Of a stretch of DNA of 5,358 nt, positions 1-4,956 are shown one piece after another (position 1 is the stretch's first letter; each line of letters starts with the position of its first letter). The position numbers and the translations under genes were made by a program. Location of the stretch: NCBI GenBank assembly GCA_016282055.1, contig JAEEJT010000194.1, positions 1 through 5,358 of the forward strand, written 5' to 3'. Source of the DNA: Bacilli bacterium. Lineage in GTDB: Bacteria > Bacillota_I > Bacilli_A > ML615J-28 > CAG-698. The notes under the pieces were generated by a model, which was not told the origin of the DNA, made no database searches, and saw only the letters and a list, made by a program, of their open reading frames with translations.

Positions 1-1958
1 CCCATTGGTCCAACGGTTGCTAGATGATATCTAACTTCATCCCAAGAATACATTCTTGCAACATATGCATTATCACCATATGCGCCAGCAACAGCCATAT
101 TGTAACTCCAGTTACCATATGTTGGACTATTATGACCAGGGTCAGCAACAAGTGATGCAATATATTCGTGTTCATATGTTTTTCCTTTATCAGTGAATGA
201 ATATCCTTTCCACTTTAGAAGCATTGTAGTAGTAGTCGCACTACAAATAGATCCACCAATACCAGGAACATCATATTGATATAATTTAGGAATTTCATTA
301 TCAATACTCTTTGGTAGGCTTGATACATCGACAGGATAACTATAATCACTTTCACTGATATCAAGTGCTAAGCAAACAAGCGATAAAACTGGGCTTGATG
401 TTTGTAAATCTTTTCTCTTTAATGTGACACGGTACTTACAAGCATTAGCATCCCCACTATTAACAATTATTTCATCAACACTCATTTTACTATTTGTGGC
501 TGAATCTGTTTGATTATAATATGTATTAGTCTTACCTAAGCCCCAAACACCATATGTATAATATTTAGACCATGTGCCATTAATTAAAATACTAATCTCA
601 AGTTCAATTGTAGCATCAGGACTTGTTATACAAGACCAAGAACCAACTAAACTCTTGAATTTTCTAGTATGGAATATTCTTGATTCATATGTACCAGTTA
701 AAGCATTATCATCAAGAACTACTTTACCTTTATCATTAAATTTTAAATTCTTTAGATGACTACTGCTATATTTAGATGTGTAATCAATAATGTTATGATA
801 GAAGAAATCTAATTCTTCTTCATTATCTATTGTTGCACAAACTAAAACTTCTACATTAATCTTAGCTTGATTGTTATTATCAAGTTCATCAATGATAGTT
901 AGCTCTAATGTAACATTTGTATCAACACTAGGTGCTTTTACAACACCATTATCATCTAATACTTCTTTATTTTTTGATTCCCAGCGACAAACTAAATTAT
1001 AATCAAGTTTTGATGGAAGATTAATTCTTGTATATATCTTCTTTTCAATATCAATACTATCTTTAACTAAATTAACACGCTTTTCAAAACTATAAGGTAA
1101 AACTGTAACTCGATATGAAGCATCATAAAAATATGTTTGTGTTTCACCATCTTCTTCATAATCAATCGCAAGACCGGCTTCAAGTTTTATTGTTCTTGCT
1201 TCTGTTACATATGAACATTTACCATTTTTAGCTAAAACTGCTTCATTTGAACTATACCATTCAACATCTATTCCATCGATCTCACTAGCAAGTTCGATAT
1301 CATCATTAATTTCTTTTGGTACATTTAATTTAGCTGCAGCTTCTTTACAAATAGTTTTTAAAGATTTTAATGTAACATTAAATTTCTTTTCAACAGTTTT
1401 GTTTTCATATGTTCCAGTTACTGTAATTAAGAATTCTGTATCGTCTTCAATTGGTAAAGTTACTTTACCATTATTATCAATATTGGCTCGACTATCAGTT
1501 CCAACTTTTTCAATTTGCCAACTTAAATTAATTTCTAAACCTTCATAATTAATTTTTGTATTTAAATTTATATCTTTATCAATCTTTTCAGGAATAATTA
1601 AGTCATCTAATGCTTTATCAATATCAATTTCTTTTGCTTTGATTACTACGTTAAATGTCTTTTCTTTAGATATTTCATCTAATGATCCCTTAACAGTTAA
1701 AATACATTCAGTATCATTTGATGATCTTGTTACTTTGCCATCTGAAGAAATGGCAATATTATTAGAATTCCATTCAAAAGTAACTTTATAACCTTTAATG
1801 TCTAATTCTTTTAATAAATCAATATCAGAATCATATTCATTTAGTATTGTTATTGAATTTAATGCTTCTTCAACTATACTATCTTTATCGACTTTTTCTT
1901 CACATCCAAATAAAACAAATGTAAAAATTAAAACAATAACTAAAAATAATTTTTTCAT
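1..1958 (-). CDS. Surface lipoprotein with four Ig-like domains and a C39-like cysteine peptidase domain (C-terminus cut by window edge)
   Basis: The frame is open from the ATG at 1958 to the window edge (652 complete codons, no stop), so the C-terminus is missing. Residues 1-19 form a lipoprotein signal peptide: KK, a hydrophobic stretch, then the lipobox LFGC with Cys19 as the lipidation site, so the protein should be anchored outside the membrane. Four tandem repeats of about 85-90 residues follow, each with a central W-x-S/W-S-type strand (Trp63, 147, 234, 326) and a final beta strand of the 'F-V-V' kind; they resemble atypical bacterial Ig-like (aBig_2) domains. Residues about 395-550 resemble the beta-rich domain that precedes the peptidase in 'peptidase C39 family' proteins (SWS at 440-442, a GTWSKYY stretch, a YRVTLKRK strand). 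From about 555 comes the papain-like domain: Gln561, then GGSIC with putative nucleophile Cys572, and the family's GNW-x-x-N-x-A-x-AG block at 615-625. The catalytic His/Asp would lie beyond the edge. Substrate is unknown; cell-wall or host-protein cleavage is only a guess. Start supported by AGAGGG six bases upstream. Confidence 0.85.
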   Translation of the reverse strand, partial: MKKLFLVIVLIFTFVLFGCEEKVDKDSIVEEALNSITILNEYDSDIDLLKELDIKGYKVTFEWNSNNIAISSDGKVTRSSNDTECILTVKGSLDEISKEKTFNVVIKAKEIDIDKALDDLIIPEKIDKDINLNTKINYEGLEINLSWQIEKVGTDSRANIDNNGKVTLPIEDDTEFLITVTGTYENKTVEKKFNVTLKSLKTICKEAAAKLNVPKEINDDIELASEIDGIDVEWYSSNEAVLAKNGKCSYVTEARTIKLEAGLAIDYEEDGETQTYFYDASYRVTVLPYSFEKRVNLVKDSIDIEKKIYTRINLPSKLDYNLVCRWESKNKEVLDDNGVVKAPSVDTNVTLELTIIDELDNNNQAKINVEVLVCATIDNEEELDFFYHNIIDYTSKYSSSHLKNLKFNDKGKVVLDDNALTGTYESRIFHTRKFKSLVGSWSCITSPDATIELEISILINGTWSKYYTYGVWGLGKTNTYYNQTDSATNSKMSVDEIIVNSGDANACKYRVTLKRKDLQTSSPVLSLVCLALDISESDYSYPVDVSSLPKSIDNEIPKLYQYDVPGIGGSICSATTTTMLLKWKGYSFTDKGKTYEHEYIASLVADPGHNSPTYGNWSYNMAVAGAYGDNAYVARMYSWDEVRYHLATVGPM

Positions 1959-1964
1959 AATGGT

Positions 1965-1970
1965 CCCTCT
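1965..1970 (-). promoter_or_regulatory. Shine-Dalgarno site of the peptidase lipoprotein gene
   Basis: AGAGGG on the minus strand lies six bases before the ATG at 1958. It fixes the start, which directly begins a lipoprotein signal peptide. Confidence 0.8.
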
Positions 1971-1989
1971 TTTATTATTCTTTATGTCA

Positions 1990-2018
1990 ATTATAACATT
2001 TTTTATCATTTAACGCAA
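1990..2018 (-). promoter_or_regulatory. Extended -10 promoter of the peptidase lipoprotein gene
   Basis: Minus-strand TATAAT at 1990-1995 is preceded by TGT, giving the TGn extended -10 form. A weak -35 (TTGCGT, 2013-2018) stands 17 bp upstream. The predicted transcript start is near 1983, leaving a leader of about 25 nt. The -35 sits immediately past the T-tract of the upstream terminator, so this gene appears to be transcribed separately from the sigma-factor unit. A TTGACA at about 1984-1989 overlaps the start region but has no matching -10 downstream. Confidence 0.65.
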
Positions 2019-2019
2019 T

Positions 2020-2049
2020 AAAAAAAGCGCCTTTAAATAAGCGCCTTTT
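2020..2049 (-). terminator. Rho-independent terminator of the sigma/anti-sigma unit
   Basis: On the minus strand the arms AAAAGGCGC and GCGCTTTTT can pair over nine positions with one G-U wobble around a loop of about ten bases, followed by a run of seven T (2020-2026). It begins one base after the stop codon at 2051. The pairing is better on the minus strand (G-U) than on the plus strand (A-C mismatch), which gives the direction. Confidence 0.75.
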
Positions 2050-2050
2050 C

Positions 2051-2614
2051 TTAATTATTGTCGTTTATATAAGCATATATTGTTTCAATACTTTCTTGGT
2101 CAATTTCACTATTTTCTTCTTCATATATTTCAATTATTTCTTCTTTAGTTTTTCCTTCATTCATATATTGCTTTATTTCAAAATAATAATTATTTATTTT
2201 TTCTTCTGATAATTTATTACCAACAACACCTGAGTAATAATTATAAAGATCTTTTTGTGATTCTTTTGTGTCATCGTTAGAGGTTTCGTTTCCAGGCGCT
2301 TGTGGATTTAGGCCCGGTTCATTATCATAGCTAAAGTCTTTACCACTATTTTCCCCAACTTCATAGCTTTTTTCTGACATATCTAAAAAATTACTTTTAC
2401 TAAAGCCATTTTGTATTAAAATTATTAAAGCAATAACACCTACTAATCCAGCAAATGATGCTGTAAGTATTTTTGATAAACTAAAATATCTAATTTTTTT
2501 ACTTCCAAATTCAGTACTTTGTTCCTGGGCATATGGTCTAACTTTGCTTAAAACATTTGGAACATCGATTTCATTTAGAATATCTTCTTTTATTTTCTTT
2601 TCTTTTAGTGTCAT
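2051..2614 (-). CDS. Single-pass membrane protein, probable anti-sigma factor
   Basis: 187 residues. A charged N-terminal segment (1-48) precedes one transmembrane helix (about 49-67, rich in I, L, V, A, G), and a polar, acidic region of about 115 residues follows (YDNEPGLNPQAPGNE-type linker, then a helical Lys/Glu-rich tail with KTKEEIIEIYEEE near 155). The positive residues before the helix predict the N-terminus inside and the tail outside. This plan, and its place directly after an ECF sigma gene, is the usual arrangement of an anti-sigma factor: the inner domain would hold the sigma factor at the membrane and the outer part would sense a signal. No His-x3-Cys-x2-Cys zinc anti-sigma motif is present, in fact no cysteine at all, and I recognise no named anti-sigma family, so the role rests on context. 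It starts 11 bp after the sigma stop and its ribosome site overlaps that stop, so translation is likely coupled. A terminator follows its TAA. Confidence 0.75.
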   Translation of the reverse strand: MTLKEKKIKEDILNEIDVPNVLSKVRPYAQEQSTEFGSKKIRYFSLSKILTASFAGLVGVIALIILIQNGFSKSNFLDMSEKSYEVGENSGKDFSYDNEPGLNPQAPGNETSNDDTKESQKDLYNYYSGVVGNKLSEEKINNYYFEIKQYMNEGKTKEEIIEIYEEENSEIDQESIETIYAYINDNN

Positions 2615-2620
2615 TATATC

Positions 2621-2628
2621 ATCCCCTA
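2621..2628 (-). promoter_or_regulatory. Shine-Dalgarno site overlapping the sigma gene stop codon
   Basis: Minus-strand TAGGGGAT contains both the TAG stop of the sigma gene (2626-2628) and the GGGG that should recruit ribosomes for the downstream membrane protein (ATG at 2614). The overlap suggests translational coupling and roughly equal output of the two partners. Confidence 0.65.
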
Positions 2629-3123
2629 AAGATTAATTTTTATATGCTCAATCGCAGTTTTGTATTTTGCAAAAACTGTGCTCTGTGGTAATTCCACAAT
2701 TTTCGCAATATCTTTAAATTTCATATCTAGAACTATATGATATATCACAATATCTCGTTCTACACCTTCTAAAAAACTTAAATAATAATCAAGTTTTGAA
2801 TCACTATTTTCAACACTTAATATTGGATTATCAATTTCCACAAGTTCAACTTTCTTTTCCTTGTTGTAATAATTAATCGCAATATTTCTAGCTATGCAAG
2901 ATATCCATGCTTTAAAATTAGTACCAAGTTTATATTTAGTTATATTTTGAATAGCTCGTACATATGTATCTTGCATTAAATCTTCGATTATTTGTTGATC
3001 CTTTAAATAGGTTCTTATGGATAAATACACTGATGTTTGCGTTTCATTATAAATTTCATCAAATGCAAAACTATCCCCTTTTAGATACTTCCGAACCAAT
3101 ACATCAAGTTCCTTTGAAGTCAT
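2626..3123 (-). CDS. ECF-type RNA polymerase sigma-70 family sigma factor
   Basis: 165 residues from the ATG at 3123, a normal length for a two-domain extracytoplasmic-function sigma factor. Region 2 spans roughly residues 15-92: it contains the core-polymerase-binding stretch EDLMQDTYVRAI (47-58), a KAWISCIARN block (71-80, usual W-x-x-x-I-A-R-N signature) and a basic end, NKEKK, for -10 recognition. Region 4 spans about 115-165 and ends in a helix-turn-helix (KFKDIAKIVELPQSTVFAKYKTAIEHIK) for -35 recognition. The linker between them is short and variable, as in the family. An in-frame ATG at 3141 would add six residues but has no ribosome site; the one at 3123 has GGAAAGGG eight bases upstream, so I chose it. 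The downstream membrane protein is the likely inhibitor. The gene probably directs core polymerase to genes for an envelope or surface response; target promoters cannot be named from this window. Confidence 0.9.
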   Translation of the reverse strand: MTSKELDVLVRKYLKGDSFAFDEIYNETQTSVYLSIRTYLKDQQIIEDLMQDTYVRAIQNITKYKLGTNFKAWISCIARNIAINYYNKEKKVELVEIDNPILSVENSDSKLDYYLSFLEGVERDIVIYHIVLDMKFKDIAKIVELPQSTVFAKYKTAIEHIKINL

Positions 3124-3131
3124 ATAAATTT

Positions 3132-3139
3132 CCCTTTCC
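3132..3139 (-). promoter_or_regulatory. Shine-Dalgarno site that decides the sigma factor start
   Basis: GGAAAGGG on the minus strand ends eight bases before the ATG at 3123. The alternative ATG at 3141 overlaps this site and is itself preceded only by an A/T-rich stretch. Confidence 0.65.
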
Positions 3140-3185
3140 ATATATAAAACAAATAAAGTATTGTTTTTTCTAAATGATTTTTAAA

Positions 3186-3214
3186 ATTATATCATAATTA
3201 AGTATAAAAATAAA
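3186..3214 (-). promoter_or_regulatory. Extended -10 promoter of the sigma/anti-sigma unit
   Basis: Minus-strand TGA-TATAAT has its -10 hexamer at 3186-3191. The 17-bp-spaced -35 position (3209-3214) reads TTTATT, which is poor, so recognition would lean on the TGn extension. Predicted start near 3179, leader about 56 nt. The -35 region overlaps the T-tract and stem base of the upstream transporter terminator. Housekeeping-type elements are seen; no recognisable ECF AAC/CGT-type pair is evident, so autoregulation is not shown. Confidence 0.5.
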
Positions 3215-3233
3215 GGTGACAATAAGTCACCTT
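3204..3233 (-). terminator. Rho-independent terminator of the ABC transporter operon
   Basis: A perfect 8-bp stem (AAGGTGAC at 3213-3220 with GTCACCTT at 3226-3233) closes a five-base loop. On the minus strand it is followed by a T-rich tract (TTTATTTTTAT). It begins a few bases after the permease stop at 3240. Confidence 0.85.
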
Positions 3234-3239
3234 CTGTTA

Positions 3240-3998
3240 CTAAATATTCTTTTTTATTTTTTTAATAAAAAATTCCACAGTTAATACAATAATAACTAAT
3301 ATAATACTCCAAGAAAATACTCTTGTAATATCAATTGTAGCTTTTGCTATTTGAATACTGCCACCAATTGTCATATTTCCTTGCGTTAATACTTCGCTCA
3401 TGACAAGAACTTTTAAAGCTAGTCCAAAACATGATAACAAAGTTGATATCAAATAATTAGCAGAAACTGGCACAAAAACACTAAAGATAATCTTTAAGTT
3501 AATATTTGATACTAGTTTTGCTTCATCAATTAAATCTTTATCAACATTAATAAATGCTGCATATATATTTTCATAAGCAATTGGCACAATGACTAGTAAC
3601 GAAATGAAGATTGGTGCTAACTTTGATCCAATAAGCAATATCAATATTAGTATGACTGAAGCTACAGGAGTCGAGCGCATTATGGCAATCATTGGACTAA
3701 TAAATGATCTAAATGAAATAAATTTATATGCAAGTAATGCAAATAAAAAACTAATAATAAATGCGACTGTAATTAAGCCAATAACTTTCAAAAATGTGTA
3801 AAGAATAATTAAAAGATTCTTTCCTTCACTTAATAATTTACCTATATCAATTATTACTTCATCAATCTTCGGAAAAAAGATATTTTGGTCAACTAATGTC
3901 CATATGAACCATACTAAAAGAATTGTAAAAATCCCTAAGAAAAAGAAAATGTTTTGTTTTTTATTTATTAAAGAATCCTTCATCTGGTTTAGATCCAT
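3240..3998 (-). CDS. ABC transporter permease, NitT/TauT (SsuC/ThiX-like) type
   Basis: 252 residues, the usual size for this permease group. Hydrophobic segments lie at about 17-36, 64-91, 101-124, 127-149, 170-195 and 228-245, giving a six-helix integral membrane protein. The MRSTPVASVILILILLIG stretch (107-124) matches the position and style of the R-x-x-P-x-x-A block of SsuC/TauC/ThiX permeases. The cytoplasmic EAA loop, which docks the ATPase, is at 158-177 (DEAKL...FVP), though the usual Gly is replaced (VSN). A KVLVMSEVL segment (196-204) fits the conserved K/W-x-x-V-x-x-E region. The gene overlaps the binding-protein gene by 38 bp, indicating coupled translation. Neither the ATG at 3998 nor the in-frame ATG at 3983 (overlap 23 bp) has a good ribosome site; I keep the longer one with low certainty. 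It would form the membrane channel with an ATPase that is not encoded nearby. Substrate unknown. Confidence 0.88.
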   Translation of the reverse strand: MDLNQMKDSLINKKQNIFFFLGIFTILLVWFIWTLVDQNIFFPKIDEVIIDIGKLLSEGKNLLIILYTFLKVIGLITVAFIISFLFALLAYKFISFRSFISPMIAIMRSTPVASVILILILLIGSKLAPIFISLLVIVPIAYENIYAAFINVDKDLIDEAKLVSNINLKIIFSVFVPVSANYLISTLLSCFGLALKVLVMSEVLTQGNMTIGGSIQIAKATIDITRVFSWSIILVIIVLTVEFFIKKIKKNI

Positions 3999-4875
3999 TT
4001 AATAAATTTGGAACATATTTATTTAATAGTTCATATGTACTATTTACAATATCTTTATTATCAATTGCTTTTTTATATACAATATTACAATTTGGAATAG
4101 ATTTCTTTAAATTATCTTCTCCAAGTTTAGCAAAGAATTCATTTTTATTTAATACTTCTTTTGCATATTCTTCTGGTTTGTCGTTTAAAGATTTAATGTT
4201 GTTTTGAATCTTATTTAATACAACATCACTGACATTAGATTCTGGATTTACAAATAAACACGCTTGAACTAATGTTTTATTTAATTCTTTTGCAACATCA
4301 AAATAGAATAATTCAGTTTTATCTTTTAGTATTGTTAGATTTGGTTCAGCCATCATATATAAATCATAATCTTCTTTTTGTGCTAAGAATGAAGCAGCAA
4401 CGTCCGCAACGCCACTATTTAATGGTGTTATATTAAGATTCAAACTTAAATCATCTGATAAAGCTTTTACTCCAACAAAAGGCATTGAACCAGCGCCATA
4501 TGCTAAAACTTTTTTATCCTTAATATCATTTAATGACGCATATTCATTTTTACTGATTAGATATGTATTATTAGTAGTAATAATTGCATCTATTAGATAT
4601 TTAGATTTACCAGCTAAATATAATTTAGCACCAAGATTAAATGGCGCAACAATAATATCATATTCGCCACCAACAAAAGCAGCTTGTAGTGGATCACTAC
4701 CATTAACTATTTCAACATTAAAATTCTCATCATCAAGTAGCGCGCCAAAAGCAATTAATGGTGTTCCACTTGGTAAAATTACTTTGTAAGTTTTTTCGTC
4801 TTTCTTTTCACAACCGAAAAACGCAAAAACTAAAACAATTAAAAATAATAAACTAAATAATTTTTTTATTTTCAT
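3961..4875 (-). CDS. ABC transporter substrate-binding lipoprotein, NitT/TauT-like
   Basis: 304 residues from the ATG at 4875. Residues 1-22 are a lipoprotein signal peptide (KIKK, hydrophobic core, lipobox AFFGC with Cys22), so the protein is tethered outside the membrane to capture solute for the adjacent permease. The mature part has the look of a type II periplasmic-binding fold of the NMT1/ThiY/SsuA kind: an opening KVILPSGTPLIAFGAL strand-helix, a GGEYDIIVAPFNLGAKLYLAG block where such proteins have 'G-x-x-D-x-x-x-x-x-x-x-G', then an ITTNNTYLISKN hinge strand and a D-I-K-x-K-K-V-x-x-Y/F-x-x-G-S stretch. Length is typical. An in-frame TTG at 4896 could extend it by seven residues but lies upstream of the predicted transcript start and lacks a ribosome site, whereas GAGGT stands seven bases before the chosen ATG. 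First gene of the operon. Sequence does not reveal whether the ligand is a pyrimidine, sulfonate, nitrate or other small molecule. Confidence 0.87.
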   Translation of the reverse strand: MKIKKLFSLLFLIVLVFAFFGCEKKDEKTYKVILPSGTPLIAFGALLDDENFNVEIVNGSDPLQAAFVGGEYDIIVAPFNLGAKLYLAGKSKYLIDAIITTNNTYLISKNEYASLNDIKDKKVLAYGAGSMPFVGVKALSDDLSLNLNITPLNSGVADVAASFLAQKEDYDLYMMAEPNLTILKDKTELFYFDVAKELNKTLVQACLFVNPESNVSDVVLNKIQNNIKSLNDKPEEYAKEVLNKNEFFAKLGEDNLKKSIPNCNIVYKKAIDNKDIVNSTYELLNKYVPNLLNGSKPDEGFFNK

Positions 4876-4882
4876 AATATAT

Positions 4883-4887
4883 ACCTC
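4883..4887 (-). promoter_or_regulatory. Shine-Dalgarno site that decides the binding-protein start
   Basis: GAGGT on the minus strand with a seven-base spacer to the ATG at 4875. It selects this ATG over the in-frame TTG at 4896. Confidence 0.8.
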
Positions 4888-4889
4888 AC

Positions 4890-4918
4890 TTGACAAAAAT
4901 ATTATATCATATTATAAT
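4890..4918 (+). promoter_or_regulatory. Consensus sigma-A promoter of the Crp/Fnr-type regulator gene
   Basis: TTGACA (4890-4895), a 17-bp spacer and TATAAT (4913-4918) form a perfect housekeeping promoter on the plus strand. Predicted transcript start is near 4925, leader about 32 nt. The palindrome at 4928-4943 lies just downstream at +4 to +19, a position where a bound protein would block transcription. Confidence 0.85.
4901..4909 (-). promoter_or_regulatory. Extended -10 promoter of the ABC transporter operon
   Basis: Minus-strand TGA-TATAAT, hexamer at 4901-4906, with no recognisable -35 at 16-18 bp spacing. Predicted start near 4894 and a leader of about 19 nt. A weak core with no -35 is typical of activator-dependent promoters. 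A second TATAAT at 4911-4916 on the same strand is possible but lacks the TG extension. Confidence 0.6.
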
Positions 4919-4927
4919 ATTAAATAT

Positions 4928-4943
4928 TGTAACATATGTTACA
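4928..4943. promoter_or_regulatory. Perfect 16-bp palindromic operator, probable Crp/Fnr-family site
   Basis: TGTAACATATGTTACA is identical to its own reverse complement. Two TGTAAC half-sites with four bases between them fit the size and symmetry of Crp/Fnr dimer sites (consensus forms such as TGTGA-N6-TCACA). It sits directly before a Crp/Fnr-type gene. Its centre (between 4935 and 4936) is at about +11 of the regulator transcript and at -41.5 of the predicted ABC transcript. The regulator binding it is an inference. Confidence 0.8.
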
Positions 4944-4946
4944 GTT

Positions 4947-4951
4947 AGGAG
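4947..4951 (+). promoter_or_regulatory. Shine-Dalgarno site of the regulator gene
   Basis: AGGAG five bases before the ATG at 4957, immediately after the palindrome. Confidence 0.8.
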
Positions 4952-4956
4952 ATATT

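Noticed and set aside
574..759. Plus-strand ORF of 61 codons
   Set aside because: It lies wholly antisense to the long peptidase lipoprotein frame, has no ribosome site and no recognisable domain; the minus-strand frame has clear family motifs here.
1798..2013. Plus-strand ORF of 71 codons with a hydrophobic C-terminus
   Set aside because: It is antisense to the signal peptide and first Ig-like domain of the lipoprotein; the hydrophobic end arises from the A/T-rich promoter region.
2964..3173. Plus-strand ORF of 69 codons
   Set aside because: Antisense to the sigma factor region 2, without a ribosome site or similarity to anything known.
3124..3239. Possible riboswitch or small RNA between the permease and sigma genes
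   Set aside because: Apart from the terminator and the promoter this stretch is featureless A/T-rich sequence, with no conserved riboswitch core visible.
3589..3801. Plus-strand ORF of 70 codons
   Set aside because: Antisense to the transmembrane core of the permease, where the minus-strand frame is unmistakable.
4876..4896. TTG start at 4896 for the binding protein
   Set aside because: It lies upstream of the predicted transcript start, lacks a ribosome site and would put seven polar residues before a normal signal peptide; GAGGT favours the ATG at 4875.
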